From Erythrobacter sp. SG61-1L (GTDB taxonomy: Bacteria; Pseudomonadota; Alphaproteobacteria; Sphingomonadales; Sphingomonadaceae): a stretch of DNA of 64,000 nt. The translations under genes and the position numbers were made by a program. Below the pieces are notes generated by a model. The model saw only the letters and a program-made list of their open reading frames with translations, had not been told where the DNA came from and did no database searches. The stretch is from positions 2,192,664 to 2,256,663 of the forward strand of contig NZ_JXQC01000003.1 of NCBI RefSeq assembly GCF_001305965.1, in the 5' to 3' direction. Below, piece after piece: positions 27,238 through 36,664 of this stretch. Numbering within the stretch: the stretch's first letter is position 1; each line of letters starts with the position of its first letter.

Positions 27238-30200
27238 ATGGGGAGATTAGGCGTGGAACTGATCCTGCTTGGGGTTGCCGGATGGGTGATCTATCTTCTG
27301 TGGCAACGTGTCGAAGCGTTGCAGGCCCGCCTGGAGAAGGTCGAGGACGATAGCTGGCTGGTTCGCCGGATAGAGGCGCTGGAAGCTGCTGACACCACCA
27401 CAACACAGCCCCCGGCACCCGCTCCTGCTCCTGCTCCTGCTTTCGAACGGCCGCCGGTCCCAACCGTAGCCCCAGTGGAGGAAATTGTCCCCGCAAGGCC
27501 GGCACGGCCGATCCCCGCAGCTCCGCTCGAAAAGGCGCCAGAACCTGCGGCGATTGCATATGATACGGTGCGCGAAGCCTTTGTGGCGGGACCGGCCGAA
27601 GATGCGCCGCGCCCCGAGCCTAAGCCTGCATGGCGTCCGAGCTTCGATTTCGAAGACCTGTTCGGCCGCCTGCTGCCGATCTGGGCAGGCGGGATCACGC
27701 TGGCCGTCGCCGGCCTGTTCATCGTGAAATATTCCATCGAGGCAGGCCTGCTGACCCCGCCCGTGCGGGTTCTGCTGGCCATGATGTTCGGCGCGGGCCT
27801 GCTGTGCGGCGCGGAACTGGCCTTTCGTTTCGAAAACCGCATCGCCGATCCGCGCGTGAGGCAGGCGCTCGCGGGCGCTGGCCTCGCCACGCTCTATGCC
27901 GGGTTTTACCTCGCGGGCACGACCTATGGCCTGATTGGCCCCCTGCCCGCCTTTGCCGGCCTTGCGGCCGTGACCGCAGGCGCCATCGCCCTTTCCTTCC
28001 GGTTCGGCATGCCAAGCGCGGTTCTCGGCCTGATCGGCGGCTTCGCTGCACCCCTGCTGGTCGGCGGAGAACAGGCCAATATCCCGCTGCTGACTGCCTA
28101 TCTCGCATTGGTCACCAGTGGGCTGACCGTCACTTCCCGCCAGCGGCGCTGGGCATGGCTCGGCCTTGCCGCGCTGGGCGGCGGGCTGGGCTGGGGCATC
28201 CTCCTGCTGTTGAGCCTTGGCGGCGGAATGGCCGGAACCTTTGCGGTCGGGCTGTTCCTCATTCTGCTCGGCGTCGTCATCCCGGCATGGGCCATGCCCG
28301 ACACCGGCAATCTGCGGCGGCTGGTGGAAGCCGCCGCTGCAGGCGTGGCCGCACTGCAGATGGCTGTCCTGATCGGCAGGACGGACCACAGCATGCTTGC
28401 CTGGGGCCTGTTCGCGCTGCTGGCCGGGGCGCTGGCTGTTCTGGGCTGGAAGGCCCCGCAATTGCGGCGCGCCAGCGGCTTTGCCAGCCTGCTGGTGCCG
28501 CTGCTGCTGGTCGACTGGAGCAATGCCGCGGCCATGCCATTCGGCATCGTCGCTGCAGCCTTTACCGCAATCCTCGCGGGGGCGCCGGTTGCGTTGACGT
28601 TCTACCGCCGGCAAAACCGGATCGACCTGCTGCAGCTCTGCCTGTTTACGCTCGCCCTATTCGGCGTCGTCGCCCTGCTGTTTGGCACTTTCAACGATGC
28701 GATCCAATGGAACATCGGCGCTGTGGCACTGGCCCTTGCCGCCTTCCCGGCGCTGGCCGCCTGGCGCCTCTGGCCGGCGAGCGAACAGCGATCCGCTGAG
28801 CACATGGCGCTCGTCGCCACCGCCTTCGCCCTGCTCATGGCCGGCGGCCTTTATGTCTCGCCCGGCTGGGCGGCGCCTGTGGTGGGTGCACTGTTGAGCG
28901 TAGCCCTGCTGCTGCTTGACCTGAAGCGCCGCAATGCAGGCCTCATTGCCCTGTCGTGGGCAGCTGCGGCGACTGTGGCGGTGCTGCTTGTCCTGTCCGG
29001 CGATTTCACGAACGAAGCCGCGCGGCTTTCCGGCCTCGGCGACGGTACGCCTGACTTCCTCGCCGCACTGCGCTGGGCCATGCCTGCCATGGTGCTTGCC
29101 TTGCTTGCCTGGCGCGATCGGGAAAGTTCTGGAAAGACACTGGCCGAAGTGCTCGCGGCGATCGTCGCCTATGGCCTCAGCGCCCAGATCCTTCCGTCCG
29201 ACATTCTCGCATGGTTCGCCAGCGCAGCAGCACTGGCAGCGCTGTTCGCCCTGCCCCAGCGCCATGCCGGTGCAACGGCCATGACGGCAATCGGCGGCCT
29301 TTGGGCCATCCCGACCCTGCATGGCTGGGGCATAGCTGGCATCATGGCCCTTGCCGGGGAACCCATGCTGGTGGGTACCCTTCCCTTGCTGCAGGAGACG
29401 GGGCTGCACCTGCTGCCGCTGGCAGTATCGCTTGGCGTCACGCTTCTGGTTCGCGAGCGGCAGGGTAGCCGGCTCGCCAAGGCGCAAACGGTCCTGTTCG
29501 GCATGGCTGCACTGGTCTGCGCCCACATCGCATTCAAACACCTGCTGGCCATCGACAGCGCGGCGGACTTCGCCCGTGCCGGCCTGGTGGAACGCACCCT
29601 TTGGGAGGCACTGCTGCTGGCTGCCGCCTATGGTGCATACGCCCTGCGCGGTCGGCTTGCCCAAGGCAGCCGGATCGCCTGGATGCTGGCCGGGATTGCG
29701 GGCGCGCATTGGTTCTGGTTCACGCTGGCACTGCACAACCCGCTGCTGGTGGGCCAGCATGTCGGCCCCGTACCCATCGCCAACCTGCTGCTTCCGGCCT
29801 ATGGCCTGCCGGTTGCCGCCCTGCTCTGGCTGCTCGCTGGACCTGCCGGCGGCGAGCCGCGCATAAGGGCGCTGGCAGACAGCATGCTGATGGCGCTCCT
29901 CTCCGTGTTCGCCATCAGCGCGCTACGCCAGATCTTCTCCGGCACCGATCTTACAGCATTGCCCCTCGGCCAGACGGAAGACCTGCTGCGTTCGCTCACC
30001 GGGATTGTCCTTGCCATCCTGTTCCTGCTCTGGGGCGCACGGCATAATCTGCGCAGTTGGCGGATCGGTTCGCTGGCCGTCATGTTGCTGGCGGTGCTGA
30101 AAGTGTTCCTGGTGGACGCGGCCGGGCTGGAAGGCCTCGCCCGCATCGCCAGCTTCGTCGCACTTGGCTTCAGCCTAATCGGGATCGGCTGGTTCTACGC

Positions 30201-30249
30201 CCGGCAGCTCCGCCGTGTGCCGGGGTCGAGGGAGGTGCAGCTTGGCTGA
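27238..30249 (+). CDS. giant DUF2339 polytopic membrane protein
   Basis: 1003 residues. An N-terminal hydrophobic helix and a short coiled coil (VEALQARLEKVEDD) lead into an alanine/proline-rich linker (about residues 55-110). Then comes SFDFEDLFGRLLPIWAGGITLAVAGLFIVKY, the entry of the DUF2339 domain, followed by over twenty transmembrane helices to the end. DUF2339 proteins are widespread but uncharacterised. The position opposite a TetR regulator suggests inducible expression, so a role in envelope stress or export is conceivable. GTG at 27253 is an alternative start. Confidence 0.85.
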   Translation: MGRLGVELILLGVAGWVIYLLWQRVEALQARLEKVEDDSWLVRRIEALEAADTTTTQPPAPAPAPAPAFERPPVPTVAPVEEIVPARPARPIPAAPLEKAPEPAAIAYDTVREAFVAGPAEDAPRPEPKPAWRPSFDFEDLFGRLLPIWAGGITLAVAGLFIVKYSIEAGLLTPPVRVLLAMMFGAGLLCGAELAFRFENRIADPRVRQALAGAGLATLYAGFYLAGTTYGLIGPLPAFAGLAAVTAGAIALSFRFGMPSAVLGLIGGFAAPLLVGGEQANIPLLTAYLALVTSGLTVTSRQRRWAWLGLAALGGGLGWGILLLLSLGGGMAGTFAVGLFLILLGVVIPAWAMPDTGNLRRLVEAAAAGVAALQMAVLIGRTDHSMLAWGLFALLAGALAVLGWKAPQLRRASGFASLLVPLLLVDWSNAAAMPFGIVAAAFTAILAGAPVALTFYRRQNRIDLLQLCLFTLALFGVVALLFGTFNDAIQWNIGAVALALAAFPALAAWRLWPASEQRSAEHMALVATAFALLMAGGLYVSPGWAAPVVGALLSVALLLLDLKRRNAGLIALSWAAAATVAVLLVLSGDFTNEAARLSGLGDGTPDFLAALRWAMPAMVLALLAWRDRESSGKTLAEVLAAIVAYGLSAQILPSDILAWFASAAALAALFALPQRHAGATAMTAIGGLWAIPTLHGWGIAGIMALAGEPMLVGTLPLLQETGLHLLPLAVSLGVTLLVRERQGSRLAKAQTVLFGMAALVCAHIAFKHLLAIDSAADFARAGLVERTLWEALLLAAAYGAYALRGRLAQGSRIAWMLAGIAGAHWFWFTLALHNPLLVGQHVGPVPIANLLLPAYGLPVAALLWLLAGPAGGEPRIRALADSMLMALLSVFAISALRQIFSGTDLTALPLGQTEDLLRSLTGIVLAILFLLWGARHNLRSWRIGSLAVMLLAVLKVFLVDAAGLEGLARIASFVALGFSLIGIGWFYARQLRRVPGSREVQLG

Positions 30250-30304
30250 CGGACGGAGAACCGGCCGACTAAGCAGCTATCCAGCAGTGGCAAGGCAAAG
30301 GGGC

Positions 30305-30378
30305 TGGAGCGGGTGAAGGGAATCGAACCCTCGTATTCAGCTTGGGAAGCTGCTGCTCTACCATTGAGCTACACCCGC
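30305..30378 (-). tRNA. tRNA-Gly (anticodon CCC)
   Basis: A 74-nt gene with encoded CCA. Acceptor GCGGGTG pairs with CACCCGC, the D-arm is AGCTCAATGGTAGAGC, the T-arm is GAGGGTTCGATTCCCTT, and the anticodon loop is TTCCCAA, giving anticodon CCC for GGG glycine codons. Confidence 0.95.
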
Positions 30379-30523
30379 GATACGGCATGAATGCTGGCAT
30401 TCCGGCCGCCTGGGCGAAGATCGGGTTGGCGCGTTTCGCGCATCCCGCTTCGTCTGGGCGGCCAGTGCCACAACATGGTCGGGCCGGTCAATCGGCACTT
30501 GCGCAAATGCGCGCCAGCACCTG

Positions 30524-32209
30524 TCAGCCCTGCAGTACCACTGCCCCATCCTTGCGCGCCAGCGCGAAGCGATTGAGCACCAGCGTGCGATAATCGGGCC
30601 GCAGGATCGTATCGACCGCCACGAAGCTCGCCTCGCCCCCACCGCGCGTCAGTTCGAGGCGAACGTAGCCCTGATGCATATTGTCGGTCCACACCACTTC
30701 AGGATTGTGATCCGTGAAGGCCTGATCGAGCTTCACCGACAATTCCGGCCCGAAGCCGCTGGAAATGAAATCGCCGGGCGAGGTAATGCCTGCCGTGCCC
30801 AGTTCCACCCCTGCCGGGCGGCCCGCGCCATCGGCCAGCTGGTTCGCCCAGAAGCTGTGGCTATCGCCGGTAAGGAACACGAGATCCCCGGCCCCGGCCT
30901 TGCGGCTGAGATCGTAGAGCCTCTCGCGCGCCCATTCGTAACCATCCCAGGTGTCGGGATAGAAGGGCAGGTTCCACTTGCCTTTCCACGCCAGCGCCTG
31001 CGCCTCCAGCGAGGCATCGGCCGCAGGCTGCGCCAGCAGGCCGAGTGACACCACGTCCGGCACATTGGTGCGCGCGATGGGCATGGGATTGCCGATCAGG
31101 CGCCATGGCTGGCCACCCGCCACGGACTGTTCCAGCGCGGCGGAAAGGTCTGCCTCCAGTTCTGGCGCCAGCATGGTGCGGCCGGGCGCGCCGATTACAT
31201 CCTCCACCAGATGGCGGGCATCGTCGGAGCTGGCGAGCGTGGTGGCGTAATCGAGATAATCGATCTGCTCCGCACGCGCGGTGTGGCGGGTTTCCAGCGT
31301 GAACAACGTGGCCAGATCGCCGAAGCTGTAGCTGCGCCAGAACTGCATCCGGCTGCGCCCCTTCTGCGCCAGCCATTCCGGCTCGCGCACCGGCATCCAT
31401 TCGAAATAGGCCTGGATCGAAGCCGCGCGGCGGGCCTTCCAGTCCCCTTCCGTTTCCGGCTGGTGGTTCTGCGCCCCGCCGGTCCACGGATTATTGGCAC
31501 TTTCGTGATCGTCCCAGCAGGCCAGCAGCGTATGCGCGGCCAGCATCGCCAGCGATCCGGCGTCGGTCTTGTACTGGGCGTGGCGGGTCCGGTAATCGGA
31601 CAGGCTCACGATCTCATGCGCGGGTTCGTGGCGGCGGCCGATGGCGCGGCCGACATCGTCGCCCCAGCCGTCCTGACCATATTCGTAAATGTAGTCGCCC
31701 GTGTGCAGCACGAAATCGACATCGGCATCGCGCGCGATCGCATCATAGGCGTTGAAGAAGCCGAAGGGGTAATTGGAGCAGGAGGCAAGCGCGATGCCCA
31801 GCCGGTCAAGCGGCCCCTCGGGCAAAGTGCGCGCACGGCCCACGGGGGAGATCGCATCGCCCAGCTGGAAGCGGTAATAATAGGTTCGGCCCGGCTTCAA
31901 CCCGCCGGCCAGCAGCTTCACCGTATAGTCCCGATCCGCCCCGGTTGTTGCCGTGCCCTGCTGCACAATCTTCTCGAAGGCGAGGTCTTCGGCCAGCTGC
32001 CAGCGCACTTCGGGCGTGCCCTCTGCCGTTACGCGGGTCCACAGCACCACGCTGGTCCCATCCGGATCGCCGCTGGCCACGCCGTGGCGGAATACGGGAT
32101 TGGCGGACAGATCATGCGCGGCCGCGCGCCACGGCAGCGTTGCCAGGAAGGTGGTGCCGGCAAGGCCCGCAAGAGTGGTGCGACGAGTGACGGGGGCGGC
32201 GAAGGCCAT
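30524..32209 (-). CDS. phoD: alkaline phosphatase D / PhoD-like phosphodiesterase
   Basis: 561 residues from the ATG at 32209. A twin-arginine signal (TRRTTLAGLAGTTFLATL) indicates Tat export to the periplasm. The PhoD metallophosphatase domain follows: ASCSNYPFGFFNAY, HTGDYIYEYG, WDDHESANN and LTGDSHSFW carry the metal and catalytic ligands (Fe3+/Ca2+ in characterised members). It should release phosphate from phosphodiesters or monoesters in the periplasm. It follows the TonB receptor on the same strand, so uptake of an organophosphate substrate is plausible. Because it is Tat-dependent, tatA in the window (36665) is relevant. Confidence 0.9.
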   Translation of the reverse strand: MAFAAPVTRRTTLAGLAGTTFLATLPWRAAAHDLSANPVFRHGVASGDPDGTSVVLWTRVTAEGTPEVRWQLAEDLAFEKIVQQGTATTGADRDYTVKLLAGGLKPGRTYYYRFQLGDAISPVGRARTLPEGPLDRLGIALASCSNYPFGFFNAYDAIARDADVDFVLHTGDYIYEYGQDGWGDDVGRAIGRRHEPAHEIVSLSDYRTRHAQYKTDAGSLAMLAAHTLLACWDDHESANNPWTGGAQNHQPETEGDWKARRAASIQAYFEWMPVREPEWLAQKGRSRMQFWRSYSFGDLATLFTLETRHTARAEQIDYLDYATTLASSDDARHLVEDVIGAPGRTMLAPELEADLSAALEQSVAGGQPWRLIGNPMPIARTNVPDVVSLGLLAQPAADASLEAQALAWKGKWNLPFYPDTWDGYEWARERLYDLSRKAGAGDLVFLTGDSHSFWANQLADGAGRPAGVELGTAGITSPGDFISSGFGPELSVKLDQAFTDHNPEVVWTDNMHQGYVRLELTRGGGEASFVAVDTILRPDYRTLVLNRFALARKDGAVVLQG

Positions 32210-32318
32210 GGTGCGAACTCCGAATTCTGGGTTTGTCTGGTAAGTCGCCGGGCCGGTCATGGGCGGTGAAACGGAAAGGGCGCCCCCGCAAGGGAAGCGC
32301 CCCGATTCCATGCCGAAA

Positions 32319-32364
32319 CCGGCCGGGCAGGCACGGCGGAGAATGCCCCGCCGCGCCCGGCCGG
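32319..32364 (-). terminator. hairpin after the TonB-dependent receptor gene
   Basis: Arms CCGGCCGGGC (32319-32328) and GCCCGGCCGG (32355-32364) with an inner GGCGG/CCGCC stem, lying immediately downstream of the receptor stop at 32366. It may stop or weaken transcription between the receptor and phoD. Confidence 0.5.
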
Positions 32365-32365
32365 A

Positions 32366-34693
32366 TCAGAAGCCGGCCTTGACGGTCACGAAGACCTGAC
32401 GGGGAGCGCCGACCAGCAGGGTCTGGCGGTCGCCCGAATTGCCGTAGCCGCCCGAACCGACAGTCGCGATATACTGCTTATCGAACAGATTGGTGGCGTT
32501 CAGCTGCAGCTCGATCTTGTCGGTGAAGCGATAACCCAGGCTGGCATCGGCCAGCAGGCGGGCATCGACCGACTGGTCGTTCAGATAAGTGAAGTAGCGT
32601 TCCGACATCCAGTTGAGGCCGACGCGGCCGAAGATCGTACCGTCGTCATAGGCCAGTTCGCCGCGCAGCATGTGCTCGGGGCTGTCGGTCAGCGTCTTGC
32701 CCTTGATCGCCGCCAGCACGTTGCCGTCGCCATCGACAACATCATCACGATAAGTCGCATCGGTGTAGCTGTAGGAAGCGAAGAGCGAGACATTGCTGCC
32801 CAGCTTGAGGTCACCAGCCGCTTCGAAGCCGATCGAACGGACCGAACCGACATTCTGCAGCGCGCTGGGGTTGCCCTGGATCGAAGAACCTACGGCAACC
32901 GACAGCAGGCGGTTCTGGAAGTTCACCAGATAGACGCCGACCACGCCGTTGAAGCTGGAGGTGTTGTAGCGCAGACCCGCTTCATAGGTGTCCGAGCTTT
33001 CCGGCTTCAGCGTGTTCTTGATGGCATCGAAACCGGCCTGATTGGTCGAGAACGGGCCAGTGGTGGTGGCCGACGCATAGGCGCGGGTCGACTGGGTGAA
33101 GCCGGCGAAGACTTCGGCATTGTCGGTCAGTTCATAGACCAGGCCGACATGCGGCTGGAACCAGTCTTCTGCCGTGATCTTGCCTTCCGGATAGCTCGCC
33201 TGGACCACTGCGTCAGCCTTGTTGGTGACCTTGAAGCCCTTCCAGCCCAGATTCACCTTCAGCGATCCGAGGTCGATCTTGTCGGCCACGAAATACTGCA
33301 GCGTGTCGGTAGTGAAATCGAATTCCCACTGGGTGTAGAATGGATTTTCCGGATAATCGCGGAACGAGAAGCCCGGATCGGTGCGGCTTGCCAGCGCATA
33401 GAAACGGCGGGCCTGATTGAACTTGTTCTGTTCGTACCAGCCGCCGACGCTGACCTGATTGCTGCCCAGATCGATGTCGAGCGCGCCGAAGATGCCGCCA
33501 CGGTCGATTTCATATTCAGTCGTGCGGACCGAGATCGGCGTGCCGTTCGGGCTGGGCACGTAAGGCGTGGCCCACAGGCCCATGCCGCGGTTGTTGTGGT
33601 AATAACCCTTGACCGAAAGGTTCACCTTATCGCCCAGCGGCGCCTTCACGCCCAGCGAGGCCACGAAGTCCTTACGCAGGCCGGCAGCGTCGTAATAGGC
33701 ATCGTCGACGCTGGCGTAATTGCCGGGATAGACATTGCCGGCAGCCGGATTGCTCGGCGGCAGGCCGGTGATGTCCGAAAGCCCGTCAGCCCCCAGCTGC
33801 TGGGTGGTGTTGTTGTAGAAGTCGATATTGTTGGCGACGTCGGCCAGCTGGATCGCCAGCGCATAATCGCCGAACAGGTTGTCCGAACTGTAACCGAGCC
33901 GCTCAAGCATATCGAGCGACATGTCCTGATAATCCTGCTCGCGGCGGTCCGAATAGCTCAGCCAGCCATCGACTTCGGCCTGACCCACCGGGATCACGAC
34001 CTTGGCGTTGACCATGTGCTGGTCCTGCGTGCCCTTGCCCTTGTACTTGTCGGTCGAGCCATAGGCATAGCTGACATAGCCGCGCGGGCCTTCGGGGCTG
34101 CCGGCATTCACGCGCACGAAGCCGCGCATCGTGTCATTGCTGCCGTAAGTGGCGGCGGCATCGACGGCGAAGTGGTCTTCCGGATCGCGCGAAAAGGTCT
34201 GCACGGTGCCGCCCAGATTGTTGGTCGACTGGGTGCCCAGCGTGCCGGCGCCCTGCGAGACTTCCACGCGGCCCACGTTTTCGGGGCTGATCACGCGGCT
34301 GATATGCACGCCGTTGTGGTTGCCGTAGCTCATGTCACCCAGCGGAATGCCGTCGAAGGTGAAGCCCAGCTGGTTCTGGTTGAAGCTGCGGATGGTGACG
34401 CGGGTCGACCATTCGTAATTGCCGAAGGGATCGGCAGACTGGAAGTTGACGCTGGGCAGCTTCTCGATCGCCTTGAGCGGGCTGGTGCCCGGCACGAGGG
34501 TGACGATGTCGTCCGACGAGATTTCCTGCACCTGGCGGGTTTCGCCCTTACCGTAGACGACGATTTCGTTCTCGACCGTCTCGGTGGTTTCGGCGGCTGC
34601 GGCAGCTTCTTCGGCGTGGGCGGCATTGGCCAGCGCAAGGCAAGTCAGGCTGGCGCCGATGAGCACGCCCGCACGGAGCTGATTGAATCGCAT
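32366..34693 (-). CDS. TonB-dependent outer-membrane receptor
   Basis: 775 residues. Signal peptide (about 1-27), then a TonB box (ENEIVVYGK, about 42-50) and a plug domain (LKAIEKLPSVNFQ, TRVTIRSFNQNQLGFTFDGIPLGD), then a long 22-strand type beta barrel ending in GAPRQVFVTVKAGF with a C-terminal aromatic. There is no extra N-terminal signalling domain, so no anti-sigma partner is expected. The neighbouring PhoD suggests an organophosphate or similar substrate, but no ligand can be assigned. Confidence 0.92.
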   Translation of the reverse strand: MRFNQLRAGVLIGASLTCLALANAAHAEEAAAAAETTETVENEIVVYGKGETRQVQEISSDDIVTLVPGTSPLKAIEKLPSVNFQSADPFGNYEWSTRVTIRSFNQNQLGFTFDGIPLGDMSYGNHNGVHISRVISPENVGRVEVSQGAGTLGTQSTNNLGGTVQTFSRDPEDHFAVDAAATYGSNDTMRGFVRVNAGSPEGPRGYVSYAYGSTDKYKGKGTQDQHMVNAKVVIPVGQAEVDGWLSYSDRREQDYQDMSLDMLERLGYSSDNLFGDYALAIQLADVANNIDFYNNTTQQLGADGLSDITGLPPSNPAAGNVYPGNYASVDDAYYDAAGLRKDFVASLGVKAPLGDKVNLSVKGYYHNNRGMGLWATPYVPSPNGTPISVRTTEYEIDRGGIFGALDIDLGSNQVSVGGWYEQNKFNQARRFYALASRTDPGFSFRDYPENPFYTQWEFDFTTDTLQYFVADKIDLGSLKVNLGWKGFKVTNKADAVVQASYPEGKITAEDWFQPHVGLVYELTDNAEVFAGFTQSTRAYASATTTGPFSTNQAGFDAIKNTLKPESSDTYEAGLRYNTSSFNGVVGVYLVNFQNRLLSVAVGSSIQGNPSALQNVGSVRSIGFEAAGDLKLGSNVSLFASYSYTDATYRDDVVDGDGNVLAAIKGKTLTDSPEHMLRGELAYDDGTIFGRVGLNWMSERYFTYLNDQSVDARLLADASLGYRFTDKIELQLNATNLFDKQYIATVGSGGYGNSGDRQTLLVGAPRQVFVTVKAGF

Positions 34694-34812
34694 TTTTGGT
34701 CCCTCATGCTTATGTTGCAGCGCGCCATTGGCGAGGGATTTTGAAACGCAGAGGTCAGTTCAGCGTCGGAATTGTGACTATTTTGACGAATTGGTTTCAA
34801 ACGTGAACTTAT

Positions 34813-34853
34813 GCTGCGGTGCGACGATTTTCCTTCCGCACCGCAGCTTTTTT
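34813..34853 (+). terminator. terminator-like hairpin pointing along the + strand
   Basis: A perfect 11-bp stem (GCTGCGGTGCG / CGCACCGCAGC, 34813-34823 and 34837-34847) with a 13-nt loop is followed by six T (34848-34853). Its T-tract faces right, whereas both flanking genes are transcribed to the left. Confidence 0.6.
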
Positions 34854-34874
34854 GCATCACTTCCAAACCTGCCT

Positions 34875-35507
34875 TCAGCTCACCAATCGCTGCAACTTGG
34901 CGAGCGAGGCGGCTTCGGTTTCGTGGTGGTCGATGATCGACTGGAGCTTGCCGTCCCGGTCCATCAGGAAGACCGAAGCCGTATGGTCGATCGTGTAATC
35001 GCCGCCCGGCTGGGGCACCTTGTCGTAGAAGACATGCCAGGCCTTCACGATTGCCGCGATCTGCTCGTCAGAGCCGGTCAGGCCGACAATCGACGTGCCG
35101 AACAGATCGACATAGGCGCCGATGTCCGCAGGCTTGTCGCGCTCGGGGTCCACCGAGACGAATACAATGCGGAACTTGTCTCCATCCGCGCCCAGTTGCT
35201 GGCGCAGGCGGGCCATGCGGGCGAGCGTGGTGGGGCAGACATCCGGGCAACGGGTGAAGCCGAAGAAGATCGCATAGGGCTTGCCCGCGAAATCCTTCTG
35301 CGTGACGGTGGAGCCATCCGGGGCGACCAGCGTGAACGGGCCGCCGACGCTGTCGCCATAGGCAGCCGGTTCCGGTGCCTTGTGGCCGGAACCGAACCAC
35401 GCGGCCAGTGCAAGGCACCCAGCCAGCGCCACCGCCAGCCAAAGCACCATGCGCAAGGTCCGCGCGCCTTCGGCCGGATTGCCTTCGAGCGGTTCGTCAG
35501 CCTTCAT
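34875..35507 (-). CDS. SCO1/SenC family copper chaperone
   Basis: 210 residues. One N-terminal membrane anchor (about 20-38) is followed by the thioredoxin-like SCO domain with the copper-binding TRCPDVCPTT motif (CxxxC) and the distal histidine in DYTIDHTASVFL. SCO proteins deliver copper to the CuA site of cytochrome oxidase, facing the periplasm. The start at 35507 overlaps the PCuAC gene by 11 nt, so the two are coupled and act on the same copper pathway. The family member here is of usual length. Confidence 0.92.
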   Translation of the reverse strand: MKADEPLEGNPAEGARTLRMVLWLAVALAGCLALAAWFGSGHKAPEPAAYGDSVGGPFTLVAPDGSTVTQKDFAGKPYAIFFGFTRCPDVCPTTLARMARLRQQLGADGDKFRIVFVSVDPERDKPADIGAYVDLFGTSIVGLTGSDEQIAAIVKAWHVFYDKVPQPGGDYTIDHTASVFLMDRDGKLQSIIDHHETEAASLAKLQRLVS

Positions 35508-36057
35508 GGCCGGCCATCCCGGAATGATCCATCTCGCCCATCGGCTGGTCCGTTCCGGCAGGACCGGTGGCAGTGACCGGCTGGACCTCCAGCGAGACCT
35601 CGACATCGCCCGCCTTTTCGAAATGGAGCACCAGCGGCACGGTGCCGCCCGCAGTCAGCGGCTGCTTCAGGCCGATCAGCATCAGGTGGAAGCTGCCGGG
35701 TTTCAGCTCCACCGTGCCGCCCGCCGGGATCTCCAGCCCATCTTCAAGCTGGCGCATGCGCATCACCCCATTGTCCATGGACACGGTGTGGACCTGCACT
35801 TCCCCGGCGGCGGGGCTGGTGGCCGAAACCAGCCGGTCGGCCTCGCTGCCCGGATTGGCGATGGTCATGAACCCGCCCCCGGTCGACTGGCCCGGCGCAG
35901 TCTCGCGCGTCCACGCGCCGGAAATCGCGATTGCGGCCGCCTCGGTGGAGGAAGCCGCTGCCTGAGTGGCTTCGCTTTGGGGTTCGGAATTACAGCCCTG
36001 CAGCAGGGCGGCGGCAAGGGCGAAGGCGCCCGCGGCGCCTTTCATGCGGAAGGTCAT
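35497..36057 (-). CDS. PCuAC family periplasmic copper chaperone
   Basis: 186 residues. A lipoprotein or signal sequence (AALLQGCNSE, cysteine about residue 20) is followed by the PCuAC fold. The copper ligands appear in the order H-x(n)-M-x10-M-x21-H-x-M: VQVHTVSMDNGVMRM and GSFHLMLIGL. The C-terminal tail (MGEMDHSGMAGHEG) is itself methionine/histidine rich and could bind more copper. It works with SCO1 in metallating cytochrome oxidase. Confidence 0.9.
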   Translation of the reverse strand: MTFRMKGAAGAFALAAALLQGCNSEPQSEATQAAASSTEAAAIAISGAWTRETAPGQSTGGGFMTIANPGSEADRLVSATSPAAGEVQVHTVSMDNGVMRMRQLEDGLEIPAGGTVELKPGSFHLMLIGLKQPLTAGGTVPLVLHFEKAGDVEVSLEVQPVTATGPAGTDQPMGEMDHSGMAGHEG

Positions 36058-36189
36058 GGCATATGCTCCAGATGGAATGTGGGGCGCTTGCCGCCCGTCG
36101 GGGCAGGCAAACAGCTTGTTCGGTGGATTGTTCCGGCGGGCCACGAAGGGGCGCGCGCCGGTTACGGCTGACGTTTCAGTGCGAAAATG

Positions 36190-36606
36190 TCAGGCGGTAG
36201 CCGGTGGGCCGCGCAGGGGCGGCTGGAGATAATCGGCGCGCCGGAAGGGCAGGCGCGCAGCCGGGCGCAGGCCCAGCAGCAGGATGAAAGCCAGCGCAAG
36301 CGCCAGCAACGGTGCATCTGCCCCGCCCATTGCCGCCATGGACAGCGAGGAGAAGGAACACTGGCCCCCTTCCTTGCCCTTGCCGTGATCGCTCTTGCCA
36401 TCGAAGGGAGAGGGTCTGACCGGGACTTCGATAGTGGCGAGCGAAAGCGCGCCATCGACGCCATTACAGATGGTAACCGCGATGCTCTTCGATCCGCCCG
36501 CCACCATATAGCCGGCAGGGATCAGCGCCTTCATGCACAGGGCCAGCAGCAGCACCACAATGGCGGTGCGTCTGTTGCCCAGGATCAGGGTGCGCAGGGC
36601 GTGCAT
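36190..36606 (-). CDS. DUF2946-type membrane protein
   Basis: 138 residues; the ATG at 36606 is preferred over a TTG 12 nt upstream. An N-terminal transmembrane helix (AIVVLLLALCMKALIPAGYM), a variable loop with CNGVDG and GGQCSFS cysteines, then a second helix ending LGLRPAARLPFRRADYLQPPLRGPP. The LIPxGYM and RAPPP-like ends are typical of DUF2946, commonly found near copper genes. It heads the PCuAC-SCO1 pair and may form one operon with it, 132 bp upstream. Confidence 0.75.
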   Translation of the reverse strand: MHALRTLILGNRRTAIVVLLLALCMKALIPAGYMVAGGSKSIAVTICNGVDGALSLATIEVPVRPSPFDGKSDHGKGKEGGQCSFSSLSMAAMGGADAPLLALALAFILLLGLRPAARLPFRRADYLQPPLRGPPATA

Positions 36607-36664
36607 CGCCGCTGCCAATAAGCTCGCCGGAGAGCCTTGTCAGCCCCTTCCCGGCGAGATCGGC

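Noticed and set aside
34694..34812. Pho box upstream of the TonB receptor
   Set aside because: GTCA-like half-sites occur at a 9-bp spacing rather than the 11-bp spacing of a Pho box, and the bases do not fit.
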